This document shows positions 18,607-28,709 of a stretch of 64,000 nucleotides of DNA, piece after piece. Origin of the DNA: Listeria cornellensis FSL F6-0969. GTDB lineage: Bacteria; Bacillota; Bacilli; Lactobacillales; Listeriaceae. How positions within the stretch are numbered: position 1 is the stretch's first letter; each line of letters begins with the position of its first letter. The notes under the pieces are model-generated. The model saw only the letters and a list, made by a program, of their open reading frames with translations, did no database searches and was not told the DNA's origin. The stretch spans positions 33,561 to 97,560 of the forward strand of contig NZ_AODE01000033.1 in the NCBI RefSeq assembly GCF_000525855.1, read 5' to 3'. The position numbers were made by a program, and so were the translations under genes.

Positions 18607-19351
18607 AATGTGTCACCCCAATCCGACTCGCCTCAAGCGCCTCAAGTTCTCGTTCCTCTAAGTACAACTGATAATCAACGGCCGTCCCGTCAAAAAGCAC
18701 CTTCGTATTCATGCTGACAATATGATCCACATACGAATTCACCGCTAAAATATCATGCGTCACAAGCAACATCGTAATATCCTCTTTCGCATTCAGCTCT
18801 TTCAACAACTCGTAAAAAGACGCCACATTCTGCGCATCAATACCGACTGTCGGCTCGTCCAAAATCAGTACTTCCGGTTTACTCACAAGCGCGCGGGCGA
18901 TAAAAACACGTTGCTGCTGCCCACCAGAAAGCTCGCCGATATTCCGCCCCGCAAACCGTCTCATATCCACAATGTCTAGCGCCTCATAGACCGCTTCAAA
19001 ATCATGGCGATTCAACCGACGAAACATTCCTTTCTTCTTCACCAAACCGCTAGACACAACTTCCTTCACCGTCGCCGGAAAAGCACCGTTAAACGCATTG
19101 GATTTTTGCGATACAAAGCCAATTTTAGACCAATCCTTAAAGTCTGCGTGCGGCTTTCCAAACAACGTAATCTCTCCTTGTTGTGTTTTTAGAAGCCCTA
19201 AGATCAGTTTCAGCAAGGTCGATTTCCCAGAACCATTGGGCCCGATAATCCCGGTGAAACTCCCTTTTTTGATTGATAAGTTGATTCTCTGGAGCACTTC
19301 TTCTTTATCGTAATGGTAGGAAATGTTCGCTACCTTTAATATCTCATCCAT
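18587..19351 (-). CDS. zurA: Zinc ABC transporter ATP-binding protein
   Basis: A cytoplasmic ATPase subunit of 254 residues: Walker A GPNGSGKST, signature LSGGQQQR, Walker B VLILDEPTVG, and H-loop TH. Operon-first gene, driven by the promoter at 19398-19426 with an overlapping Zur-like site. The C-terminal end contains THCDCEP, which may bind metal, although that is speculation. Confidence 0.93.
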   Translation of the reverse strand: MDEILKVANISYHYDKEEVLQRINLSIKKGSFTGIIGPNGSGKSTLLKLILGLLKTQQGEITLFGKPHADFKDWSKIGFVSQKSNAFNGAFPATVKEVVSSGLVKKKGMFRRLNRHDFEAVYEALDIVDMRRFAGRNIGELSGGQQQRVFIARALVSKPEVLILDEPTVGIDAQNVASFYELLKELNAKEDITMLLVTHDILAVNSYVDHIVSMNTKVLFDGTAVDYQLYLEERELEALEASRIGVTHCDCEPV

Positions 19352-19397
19352 ACCTTGAAAAAACTCCTTTTATACTTAAAAATCACTACTTCATTCT

Positions 19398-19444
19398 AGT
19401 ATACATAAAAAAGCCGAACCTGTAAATCGTAATGACTCTTATTT
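19398..19444 (-). promoter_or_regulatory. zurAMR promoter with Zur-like operator
   Basis: Reading leftward, TTTACA (19421-19426) and TATACT (19398-19403) are separated by exactly 17 bases. The stretch 19424-19444 contains AAATCGTAATG, identical to one half of the Bacillus Zur box, and a degenerate second half. It overlaps the -35 box, a position that would block RNA polymerase. Confidence 0.72.
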
Positions 19445-19517
19445 ATCATTTTTATTCGTTTATCAGATGATTAATGAACCACGATAAAGGGAAAGCACAA
19501 ATATGGAGGTGCTTGAA

Positions 19518-20232
19518 ATGAAACTAATCTGGATGTATCTGTGCTTTGTGATCATGGTTGGCATCAATGCACTCGCTAATATTTTGCCGCTGAATGGCCT
19601 CAATACTGGCGAAATTTCCAATCGACTCGATGTCTTATTTACACCGGCAGGGTATGTATTTGTTATTTGGGGCGTTATTTATATCAGTTTATTCCTATGC
19701 TTATCGCGCTGACTTTCAACCGAAAAAATGTGACGACAGCACTCGCCTTTTCATTTTCCATCACGTCTTTATTGAATGGTTTATGGATTGTTTGCTGGCA
19801 TTATGGTTATTTTTTAGGATCGGTTATTGTCATGCTATTACTGTTAGTCGGACTCATCACACTGTATAAAGCACAACAAATCGTGACAAAATCGCTCGTT
19901 TGGAGGGCACCAATCAGTCTCTATTTAGGCTGGGTCAGCGTGGCAACTATCGCGAATATTTGTTACTACATCACTTGGAAGGAAATCACCAGCTTTTTTA
20001 GGGGCTTGGTGAGGTTGCTTGGACGATTGCGCTACTCATTATTGCGACGCTTATCGCTTATACTTTCCGAGTCCGCGAAAATGATTGGATCGCGCCACTT
20101 GTCTTCGTCTGGGCGTTCGTCGGCATCTACGTTCGCGTGCTGGATTGGAACGCCTTCGTTTCGTACACAGCACTGATTTTGGCAATTGTATTGTTCTTGG
20201 CAAGCTTCATTCCGATTCGTCGGAGAACCTAG
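19518..20232 (+). CDS. TspO/MBR-like tryptophan-rich membrane protein
   Basis: A TspO-like protein of about 236 residues: [32 protein letters not shown] and [17 protein letters not shown] are characteristic of the long bacterial form. GGAGGT precedes ATG 19518. The frame is broken four times, near 19694 (CC), 19723-19728 (six A), 19994-19999 (six T) and 20001-20004 (four G). Removing one base at each gives a continuous protein to TAG 20230. That density could mean errors only, but a real pseudogene cannot be excluded. Ligand unknown. Confidence 0.65.
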
Positions 20233-20237
20233 GTGTT

Positions 20238-20271
20238 AAAAGTGCGTTTTTCCGAGTGGAAAACGCATTTT
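20238..20271. terminator. Bidirectional terminator
   Basis: AAAGTGCGTTTTTCC pairs with GGAAAACGCATTTT around GAGT, between the convergent TspO-like and acetyltransferase genes. Confidence 0.82.
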
Positions 20272-20272
20272 G

Positions 20273-21082
20273 CTAGATTATTTTACGCATTTGGATTTGT
20301 GTTGCTATTTTTTCGAAGCCTTTATCCAGTAAAACAGGGATATATTCACTTGTCACGACTTCATTAAATACCGCGCAGGAAATGCCGCCATATGTGTCAT
20401 AAAAAGCCTGTAATAAGTCTAAAATCTGCTCTGGCGCGTTATCTAGTCTCACTTGCAAAAGAATCAAATTATCATCCGAAGCCCCATACACAATATAGCC
20501 TAATTGCTTCTCCTTCCGCCAAATAGTCGCGATTTTATGATGTGCTGCAATCCTATTTTGCCATGGTAACGCATCCTCTTCCAGCGCTATGTAATCGTTC
20601 GGATCGCTTACTTCTTTTAACTGATAACCGACAACCTCGTAATCCTGCAAGTTCCCAGTGAGATAAATCAATTCGTTTATTTCGGTGTAGCCTAGCTTTT
20701 GATAGAGTCCCAGCGCAGGAACATTCTCCGAAATCACCTCTAAACGCGACTCAGCCACTCCCTGCTCTCGGTAACCCACAAAAAGCCGCTCCAAAAGTTG
20801 ACGCGATACGCCCATTTTTCTAAATCTCGGCACAACTGCGAGCCCACCGATCCACGCCATTCTCGTATTTTTGAAATCGCGCGTTCCCGTTAATATAATC
20901 GCCGCAGCCTCTCCTTCGACTTTTGCGATAAGCGACTCGTGTGGGGATTGTTGCAATTTCTCCATCCGTGCGGTGAAACTCGCCTCCGTCATAACAGCCG
21001 GTACGAGATAATCTCCAAACGCCTCATTCCACAATGCCACTTGTTCCTTTAACGATAGGGTATCCAAACGATGTATCTCCAA
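20273..21082 (-). CDS. GNAT-family N-acetyltransferase
   Basis: 269 residues. The N-terminal acetyl-CoA fold contains IGGLAVVPRFRKMGVSRQLL, the R-x-x-G-x-S/A phosphate loop variant, and ENVPALGLYQKLGY. The second half is a diverged GNAT-like domain. The substrate cannot be told. It stands alone, separated from ppaC by a terminator, and its stop codon abuts its own terminator. Confidence 0.8.
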   Translation of the reverse strand: MEIHRLDTLSLKEQVALWNEAFGDYLVPAVMTEASFTARMEKLQQSPHESLIAKVEGEAAAIILTGTRDFKNTRMAWIGGLAVVPRFRKMGVSRQLLERLFVGYREQGVAESRLEVISENVPALGLYQKLGYTEINELIYLTGNLQDYEVVGYQLKEVSDPNDYIALEEDALPWQNRIAAHHKIATIWRKEKQLGYIVYGASDDNLILLQVRLDNAPEQILDLLQAFYDTYGGISCAVFNEVVTSEYIPVLLDKGFEKIATQIQMRKII

Positions 21083-21102
21083 ATCAATCGCTCCTCATGG
21101 TA

Positions 21103-21137
21103 GAAAAAGAAACAGCCTACACACGAAGCTGCTTCTC
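21103..21137 (-). terminator. Terminator of ppaC
   Basis: On the minus strand GAAGCAGC and GCTGTTTC form the stem, followed by TTTTTCT. Confidence 0.65.
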
Positions 21138-21146
21138 CTTCCGTTA

Positions 21147-22073
21147 TTATTTCGCAAAAATCTCTGTCAAAATTGGCACGACTTGCTTCTTACGCGATAC
21201 AACACCAGCTAGCGGTGCTACATTCGCCGCAAAAACAACACCGTATGCCGCTTCGACTTTATCCGTTTTGCTACCAAGCGCAATGGCTACAGAATCATTC
21301 GTCAAAATATTGGTGATGACGAATAAATACAAATCAAGACCTTTATCAGCAATCCGTTTGCTCATCTCTGCTTCCACTTCTGTTTGGCGAATCAACACGT
21401 CTTTTTCATCGACAACATTGATCTGCGCGATTTCTACTTTTGAACCGCCCATTTCAAATTCTTTGGCGTCCAGCAATAGTTCAGGCACCGTTTTAGTCGT
21501 CACATCTGCGCCAGCTTTTAGCATTTCCAAGCCGTATGTAGCTGTTTCAACTCCCGCGATAGCCGCTAATTTCTCAGCGATTTCTTTATCCTCTGGTGTA
21601 CATGTTGGTGATTGGTACAACAAAGTATCGGAAATAATCGCCGAAAGCATAAGACCCGCCGTTGTTTTCGAAATTTCGATGCCTTTTTCCTGGAACATTT
21701 TGAAAAGGATTGTCGCCGTACAACCAACTGGTTCCGCGCGGTAATACAAAGGATCTGCCGTTTCAAAATTAGCGATACGATGGTGATCGATGACTTCTAC
21801 AACGGTAACATCAGCAATATCAGCTACGCTTTGTTGTTTTTCATTATGATCTACTAAGCTAACCGTTTTTACTTCATTCGCAACCGTTTCAACAAGGCGC
21901 GGCGCTTCTATCTTAAAATAATCAAGGACGAAAGCCGTCTCGCTGTTGATTTCGCCAAGACGAACCGCTTCGATGTCTTGCCTTTGCGCTTTCTTTAATT
22001 CTGCATACGCAATCGCAGAACAAATCGTATCTGTATCCGGGTTTTTATGTCCAAAAACGAGTGATTTTGTCAT
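21147..22073 (-). CDS. ppaC: Manganese-dependent inorganic pyrophosphatase
   Basis: A family II (DHH) pyrophosphatase of 308 residues, which removes PPi from biosynthesis. Metal-binding motifs: [27 protein letters not shown]; the C-terminal DHHA2 domain ends in [16 protein letters not shown] precedes the ATG. It is followed by a terminator. Confidence 0.95.
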   Translation of the reverse strand: MTKSLVFGHKNPDTDTICSAIAYAELKKAQRQDIEAVRLGEINSETAFVLDYFKIEAPRLVETVANEVKTVSLVDHNEKQQSVADIADVTVVEVIDHHRIANFETADPLYYRAEPVGCTATILFKMFQEKGIEISKTTAGLMLSAIISDTLLYQSPTCTPEDKEIAEKLAAIAGVETATYGLEMLKAGADVTTKTVPELLLDAKEFEMGGSKVEIAQINVVDEKDVLIRQTEVEAEMSKRIADKGLDLYLFVITNILTNDSVAIALGSKTDKVEAAYGVVFAANVAPLAGVVSRKKQVVPILTEIFAK

Positions 22074-22097
22074 GTTTTTATCTCCTTTATTAGCGCC

Positions 22098-22994
22098 TTA
22101 TTCGGCTGCTATGATTTTTGTCAAAAGATCTGGATCGAATGTTTGACTACGAAGCATCGCAATTTCATGCTTGTATGGCGCTTTCTTATTCTTCTTATCT
22201 TCCCCAACATACGGCGTTTCCAGAATCTTAGAAATGTCGTCCAGCTGCGGATGATGCACGATATAATTCAGCGCGTCAAAGCCAATATGACCAAAACCAA
22301 TATTCGCATGACGATCTTTATGCGCCCCACGTTCATTCTTACTATCATTGATATGTAACACTTTCAAGCGATCCAAACCAATAATTTTATCAAACTGATT
22401 CAGAACACCATCAAAATCGTTCACAATATCATAACCAGCATCATGCACGTGACACGTATCAAACGTTACAGAAAGCAACTCATTATGCGTCACACCATCC
22501 ATAATCGCGGCGATTTCTTCAAATGTTCGGCCAATCTCTGTACCTTTTCCAGCCATCGTTTCGAGCGCTACTTGCACATTTTGATCTGGTTTCAACGATT
22601 CATTCAAGCCTTTAATAATTTGCTTGATTCCCGTTTCTGCACCTTCACCAACATGCGCGCCAGGATGAAGAACGATTTGTTTCGCGCCAAGAGCCGCTGT
22701 ACGTGCCACTTCCGATTGCAAAAAAGTGACGCCGATTTCAAATGTTTCTGGTTTCACGGCGTTCCCAATATTAATAATGTAAGGCGCATGCACCACGATA
22801 TCCGTGATGTCATGCTCTTTCATATGCGCAAGTCCCGCTTCAATGTTCAAGTCTTCAATCGGTTTACGCCGTGTATTTTGTGGCGCGCCTGTGTAGATCA
22901 TGAACGTATTCGATCCATAAGATGCTGCTTCCTGACTTGCGGCAAGCATCATATCTTTGCCGCTCATCGAAACATGTGAGCCTAATCTTAACAT
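22098..22994 (-). CDS. nfo: Endonuclease IV
   Basis: An AP endonuclease of base-excision repair, 298 residues, with a TIM-barrel holding three zinc ions. Motifs: [40 protein letters not shown] and [16 protein letters not shown] with the metal histidines and aspartates. It starts five bases after cshB ends, so the two are probably co-transcribed, as in other Listeria. Confidence 0.95.
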   Translation of the reverse strand: MLRLGSHVSMSGKDMMLAASQEAASYGSNTFMIYTGAPQNTRRKPIEDLNIEAGLAHMKEHDITDIVVHAPYIINIGNAVKPETFEIGVTFLQSEVARTAALGAKQIVLHPGAHVGEGAETGIKQIIKGLNESLKPDQNVQVALETMAGKGTEIGRTFEEIAAIMDGVTHNELLSVTFDTCHVHDAGYDIVNDFDGVLNQFDKIIGLDRLKVLHINDSKNERGAHKDRHANIGFGHIGFDALNYIVHHPQLDDISKILETPYVGEDKKNKKAPYKHEIAMLRSQTFDPDLLTKIIAAE

Positions 22995-22999
22995 GCTAG

Positions 23000-24321
23000 T
23001 TACCTCCCGCGTTTGTTCATTTTTCTTTCGCGACGTTTAATTTCATTCATTTTGTAGTTGAGTTTCTTTTTGTAGTTTGGTTTGCCTTTTTCTTTGGCTT
23101 TTTTTACGCATACCGATTTCGCGTGGATCCGCTGCTTCGCGCTTCGCTTCCCGCTTTTGACGACGGTTACGGTCATCCGCATCCACAAATTCACCATTCT
23201 TAAGATCGACATGCTTGAATTCGATGTTCATTTTTTCCAGTTGGTTCAGTGCATCCTCATCCGATGGCTCATAAATCGTTAGCGCGATACCAGAGTGCCC
23301 GGCACGGCCTGTACGACCCGTTCTATGGATATAAAAATCAAGATCGCTTGGTAATTCGTAGTTAATAATATGGCTGATTCCTTGAATATCAATACCACGT
23401 GCAGCTAGGTCAGTCGCTACAACGTATTGGTATTCTAGGTTTTCCAGCTGTTTCATTGTACGTTTACGCTCGCGGGCCTCAACGCCACCATGAATTTTCG
23501 CTACTTTCAAACCGCGTTCGGTCAAGCCTTTCGCCACTTCATCAGCCATTGCTTTCGTATTGGTGAAAACAACTGCTAAATATGGTTGATAAGCTACAAG
23601 CGCGTTTTTCAGAATATCCATCTTGTCCTTACTACGACGAGCGATCAACTGATGTTTCACGTCTGTATTCGCAAGAGCTTGCGGCTGAATATGCTCATAA
23701 CGCGGATTTTCCATGTACTTTTTCAAGAAAGGTTTTAATTTTTGCGGGATTGTCGCCGAGAAAACAAGCATTTGCAGGTTTTCAGGCATTTTGCTCGCAA
23801 TTTGATCGACATCCATCAAGAATCCCATATCAAGCGTCATGTCCGCTTCATCGATAACAAAAACCTGCGTTGTATGAACCAGTAGCGCTGTTTCACGAAT
23901 CAAATCATTGATCCGACCCGGCGTACCAACAACGATATGAGGCTGCTGTTTCTTCAAACGATCGATGGTTCTTTGTTTATCCGTACCACCAATAACAAGC
24001 AACGAACGAATTTCGTCATCGCTATATTTGATGAGTTTTTTGATTTCGTTATGAATTTGCGTTGCGAGCTCGCGGCTAGGTGCTGTAATAACTGCCTGCA
24101 CGCTATCTTTGTCCGCTCTAATTTTGTTGATGATTGGCAGTAAGAAAGTATGCGTCTTCCCAGTTCCCGTTTGAGATTGTCCTACAACGCTTTCGCCCTT
24201 CATAATCGCCGGAATTAATTTCTGTTGTACCTCTGTTGGTTCATAAAAACCTAATTTATCAATGGCAAGCTGAATAAAAGGTTGAAAATGAAATTGATCA
24301 AACCTTGTTTTTTTTGTTCAT
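23000..24321 (-). CDS. cshB: DEAD-box RNA helicase (CshB-like)
   Basis: An ATP-dependent RNA helicase of 439 residues. Q-motif region [14 protein letters not shown], motif [12 protein letters not shown], Ia [30 protein letters not shown], and a basic C-terminal tail ([20 protein letters not shown]). Two homopolymer breaks were repaired: eight T at 24308-24315 cuts the first ten residues from ATG 24321, and seven T at 23099-23105 replaces the tail. The assignment to CshB rests on the tail and gene neighbourhood next to nfo. Confidence 0.88.
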
Positions 24322-24422
24322 TTTTCCACTCCGTTCTGTTCCTAAACGCTATTATATCATAGTTTCTAGGTCAGGTCAGCAAGAAAAGCTAACCGTTTTT
24401 CACTTTAGCAAAATTCCGCCAG

Positions 24423-24451
24423 TTGAAACCCTGTCAAATCTGGCTTATAAT
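24423..24451 (+). promoter_or_regulatory. Sigma-A promoter of ispH
   Basis: TTGAAA (24423-24428), a 17-base spacer and TATAAT (24446-24451), 72 bases before the ispH start and divergent from cshB. Confidence 0.85.
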
Positions 24452-24523
24452 AGAAAAGTAGTCGGCATTTTTGTTGTCCTGCCCAGCTATTGCTACACCT
24501 TGAGAAATTTAGGAGGTTTCACA

Positions 24524-25520
24524 TTGGAAATTATAAAGATTGCCCCTCGTGGTTATTGTTACGGCGTGGTGGATGCGATGGTGATTGCGCGTAATGCTTC
24601 ACTCGATCCGAACCTGCCCCGCCCCATTCATATACTCGGCATGATCGTTCATAATCAACATGTCACAGAAGCTTTTGAAGATGTTGGAATTGTCACGCTT
24701 GATGGTCCGAATCGGGAAGCTATTTTAGACCAAATCGATAGCGGTACCGTCATTTTTACAGCACATGGTGTTTCGCCGGCCGTGAAAGAACGCGCGAAAG
24801 CGAAAGGCCTCACAACGCTTGATGCCACTTGTCCAGATGTGACGCGAACGTACGATTTAATTTTAGAGAAGAAGCATGAAGGTTTTCATGTCATTTATAT
24901 CGGCAAAAAAGGCCAATCCAGAGCCAGAAGGTGCCGTTGGTGTTGCGCCGGATATCGTACATCTCGTTGAAAATATGGCAGATGTCGATGCCTTAGCACT
25001 TACCAATGAGAAAGTTTTTGTGACAAATCAAACGACGATGAGTCAGTGGGACGTGATGGATTTGATGGATTATATCCAGTCGGTCTATCCGCAAGCAGAG
25101 CAACATCAAGAAATTTGTATGGCGACTCAAGTTCGTCAGGAAGCTGTTGCAAAACAAGCACAAGGTGCAGACGTGACGATTGTTGTCGGTGATCCTAGAA
25201 GTAACAACAGCAATCGTTTAGCGCAAGTATCCGAAGAAAAAGCTGGCGTCCCTGCACATCGGATTGCCAATATCGAAGAGCTGAATCTAGATTGGATTAA
25301 AGATGCGAAGAAAGTGGCTGTGACCGCTGGGGCGAGTACGCCGACCCAAATCATCCGTGAAGTGCTCGTTTTCCTAGATGCCTATGACCCAGAAGATTCT
25401 ACCACATGGGAGCGCAAGCATGATGTCGATCCAATCAGCATTTTGCCACGTGCCCGTAAGAAAAATATCGAAAAACAACGCGCTGCTCGTTTAGAACACT
25501 TAAAAAACGGCGGCAAGTGA
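24524..25520 (+). CDS. ispH: 4-hydroxy-3-methylbut-2-enyl diphosphate reductase
   Basis: The last MEP-pathway enzyme (LytB), a [4Fe-4S] reductase of 331 residues making IPP and DMAPP. Cluster cysteines are in [15 protein letters not shown] and the later [17 protein letters not shown] holds a substrate histidine. The TTG start at 24524 has AGGAGG seven bases upstream and fits the family N-terminus. Six A at 24905-24910 breaks the frame; five restores [11 protein letters not shown]. Confidence 0.93.
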
Positions 25521-25523
25521 AAA

Positions 25524-25560
25524 AAGGATTAGAGCCTGTCCATGCGCTCTAATCCTTTTT
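25524..25560. terminator. Terminator between ispH and yqfO
   Basis: AAAAAGGATTAGAGC pairs with GCTCTAATCCTTTTT; it can serve both convergent genes. Confidence 0.85.
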
Positions 25561-25566
25561 GCGTAT

Positions 25567-26688
25567 TTAGTAGAAAGTAAATGGATTCGTATTTCGTTCC
25601 GACACGATAAAATCCACTTCATATCCGTGTACCTGGCTGGCCTCATCAAACTGCTTCAACAGGCTAGCTTTCATCACTTTCTCGATATAATGTCCTGCAT
25701 CAATCGTCGGCAAATCAATCGCCATTAAATCATGACCAGTATGATAATAAATATCACCAGTAATATAAACATCGGCTCCTGCACGCTTTACATCATGGAT
25801 AAACTTATTCCCATCCCCACCGATAATCCCAACTTTACGCACAGCACGGTTCGTGTCCCCGATAACTCGCACATTCTCAATCGAAAGTTTCTCCTTCACA
25901 AAACCAATAAACGCCTTCAAATCGATCGCTTTCGGCAAATTCCCAATTCGACCCAACCCCATTTTTGACGTCACATTTTCGATTGGATAAATATCAATAA
26001 CCGGTACTTCATAAGGATGCGATAATTTCACCGCTTTCACGATTCGGTCCATTTCAGAATGCGGAAAAATCGCTTCAATCTTCACTTCCTGCACCGTTTC
26101 AAGATCCCCTGGTTTCCCAATTGTCGGATTCGCGCCATCATGCGGCAAGAAACGCCCAGTCCCTTCCACCGAAAAAGTACACTCGGAGTAACGATCCGAA
26201 AATCGTCCTGCGCCATTGTTCACCAAGGCCAAACGAATCTTCTCCTCTGCAAAATCAGGCGTGTAAACCGCAATTTTGCTATAGGTTTCTGTATATGTAG
26301 GAACAATAATTTCAGTGTCGTCAAGACCTAGCAATTCACCTATTGCGTCATTCACCCCGCCATTCGCAATATCTAAGTTCGTGTGCGCCGCGTAAACGAT
26401 AATATCATGCTTAATCAATTTCTTCACAATTCTACCTTCAGGCGTCCCGAAGTCAATCTTTTTGAGCGGTCTAAAAAGCAATGGATGATGCGCGATAATC
26501 ATGTCCACGCCTTTTTCAATCGCCTCATCTACCACATTTTCTAGTACATCCAACGTAAACATAATTTTGCGGACTTTACGTGCTAAATCACCAATTTGAA
26601 GCCCAATCGGATCGCCTTCCATCGCGTATTTCCTAGGCGCAATACCCTCTAAAATAGCGATGTATTCGTAACCATTTGCAACTTTCAT
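25567..26688 (-). CDS. yqfO: Nif3/DUF34-family dinuclear metal-centre protein (YqfO)
   Basis: A 373-residue conserved protein with a dinuclear metal site in the Nif3 core. Ligands are seen in IIAHHPLLF, AAHTNLD and the C-terminal DAGHYIEK. The middle PII-like insert (about 130-230) is typical of the long Bacillus form. A GTP cyclohydrolase role was suggested for relatives but is unsettled. Its start overlaps the end of trmK by four bases, so the two are translationally coupled. Confidence 0.88.
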   Translation of the reverse strand: MKVANGYEYIAILEGIAPRKYAMEGDPIGLQIGDLARKVRKIMFTLDVLENVVDEAIEKGVDMIIAHHPLLFRPLKKIDFGTPEGRIVKKLIKHDIIVYAAHTNLDIANGGVNDAIGELLGLDDTEIIVPTYTETYSKIAVYTPDFAEEKIRLALVNNGAGRFSDRYSECTFSVEGTGRFLPHDGANPTIGKPGDLETVQEVKIEAIFPHSEMDRIVKAVKLSHPYEVPVIDIYPIENVTSKMGLGRIGNLPKAIDLKAFIGFVKEKLSIENVRVIGDTNRAVRKVGIIGGDGNKFIHDVKRAGADVYITGDIYYHTGHDLMAIDLPTIDAGHYIEKVMKASLLKQFDEASQVHGYEVDFIVSERNTNPFTFY

Positions 26689-27389
26689 CGTAACACATCC
26701 TCTATTATCCTTATTTTCGCATCCAATTCCGCCAATTTCGCTGCATTTTTCGCATTGCTAGCATCAATCTTAGCTTGAATTCCCTTCCAATTATTCAACT
26801 CGTGTCCCCATTTCGCCTGAAAAACGGCTGACTTCTCTCGCATTAAAAATGGCCCCAATAACCGTTCTGCACCTGAATAAACAAGCGCATTCTCGCTCGG
26901 TTCCAAAACTAGTATCTCGTAGATTTTATTATCCTCGCGCAGAATCGTTTCTGCCACAAGCGCCCACTGATTGACTTCGCCCCATTCACGCAGCTGATGC
27001 GCCGCAATGTTCGGTTGCAAAACTAAGCGCTTCACACCCGCTAATTTCGCAGAATCTGCCTCCAAAATCGAACGAATAAGCGCCCCGCCCATTCCTGCAA
27101 TAACGATTGTCTCAATCGCGTCTTCTCTCTCAATGACCGCCAAGCCATCCCCTTTACGAACAGCTATTTTCTTGACTAAATCAAGGCTCTGGACCTGTTT
27201 CGTCGCGGATTGAAACGGACCTTCTACAACCTCGCCGGCAATCGCAAAATCTACTTGACCTTTTTGAACCGCATAGCATGGCAAATAAGCATGGTCACTG
27301 CCAATATCTGCAATTCGTGATCCTGCTGGCACATAAGATACTACTTTTTCTAGTCGTTCTGATAATTGTTGCTCATTCAAAAAAATCAT
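26685..27389 (-). CDS. trmK: tRNA (adenine22-N1)-methyltransferase
   Basis: A 234-residue SAM-dependent enzyme modifying A22 in tRNA. SAM motif ADIGSDHAYLPCYAV, catalytic-region IVIAGMGGALI, and a C-terminal helical coil rich in alanine and lysine. It follows rpoD, as in Bacillus. Confidence 0.9.
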   Translation of the reverse strand: MIFLNEQQLSERLEKVVSYVPAGSRIADIGSDHAYLPCYAVQKGQVDFAIAGEVVEGPFQSATKQVQSLDLVKKIAVRKGDGLAVIEREDAIETIVIAGMGGALIRSILEADSAKLAGVKRLVLQPNIAAHQLREWGEVNQWALVAETILREDNKIYEILVLEPSENALVYSGAERLLGPFLMREKSAVFQAKWGHELNNWKGIQAKIDASNAKNAAKLAELDAKIRIIEDVLR

Positions 27390-27438
27390 CCTTTGTAAAA
27401 AAGAGAGCGCGATTGTTACGCACTCTCCTCTGAAATTT

Positions 27439-28561
27439 TTATTCTAAGAAATCTTTTAGCTGTTTGCTACGGCTTGGATGTCTTAGCTTGCGAAGCGCTT
27501 TTGCTTCGATTTGACGAATACGCTCCCGAGTGACACCGAATACACGTCCAACCTCTTCAAGAGTGCGCGTACGTCCATCATCTAGACCAAAACGCAAACG
27601 AAGCACGTTTTCTTCACGGTCTGTCAGCGTATCAAGCACATCTTCCAACTGCTCTTTCAGCAATTCGTATGCCGCATGATCTGATGGCGATGTCGCTTCT
27701 TGATCCTCGATAAAATCACCAAGGTGCGAATCATCCTCTTCACCGATTGGCGTTTCAAGTGATACTGGTTCTTGTGCAATTTTTAGGATTTCACGAACTT
27801 TTTCTGTTGGTAAATCCATTTCTTCACCGATTTCCTCAGGTGTTGGATCACGTCCTAAATCTTGGAGTAATGAACGCTGCACGCGGATTAATTTGTTAAT
27901 CGTTTCGACCATGTGAACTGGGATACGAATCGTACGCGCTTGATCGGCAATGGCACGGGTGATTGCTTGACGAATCCACCATGTCGCATACGTACTAAAT
28001 TTGAAGCCTTTGTTAAAATCAAACTTCTCAACGGCTTTCATTAATCCCATGTTACCTTCTTGAATCAAATCAAGGAATAACATACCACGACCAACGTAAC
28101 GTTTTGCGATGCTGACAACAAGACGTAAGTTAGCTTCTGCCAAACGTCCTTTCGCCTCGATATCGCCTTTTTCGATGCGCTTCGCTAAGGCAATCTCTTC
28201 GTCCGCAGAAAGCAAGTTTACACGACCGATTTCCTTTAGATACATACGCACAGGATCATTGATTTTAACACCTGGAGGCACGCTCAAATCGTTCAAGTCA
28301 ATTTCAGCCGTCTCTTCCTTGATTAATTCTGCTTCATTCGGATCATCTTCCTCCTCATCGTCAGAAACCTCAATTGTTAATACTGTAAGCAACTCTAAAA
28401 ATTCGTCCATTTGGTCGCTATCTAAAGTAAATGGCGCAAGTTTGGCAGCGATCTCGGCGTACGTTAAAGACCCCTTCTTCTTGCCATCTTCAATTAATAA
28501 TTCTTTTGCTTTATCTAGGTTCAAATCTTCTGGTTTCGTTTCTTGCGGTTTTTTTAGCCAT
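27439..28561 (-). CDS. rpoD: Primary sigma factor SigA
   Basis: The housekeeping sigma subunit of RNA polymerase, 373 residues. Region 1.1 is at the N-terminus. Region 2 has [18 protein letters not shown] and [13 protein letters not shown] (2.3/2.4), region 3 [10 protein letters not shown], and region 4 [20 protein letters not shown]. Seven T at 28549-28555 hides the true start; six gives [14 protein letters not shown] from ATG 28561 with GGAGG upstream. It lies downstream of dnaG, as expected for the macromolecular-synthesis operon, although rpsU is located elsewhere (42998). Confidence 0.95.
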
Positions 28562-28709
28562 AGTCTGCCATGTCCTCCTTCCAAAATAACCGTCAATGAT
28601 ATACCTTACCTCATTGCCCAGTTTCTAAACACCTGACACACGCTGACCCCTTTATAGAGCCAAACATTGCGCCGGTGCATGATTCTATTTTCGAGTGAAT
28701 TGTTTTGCC

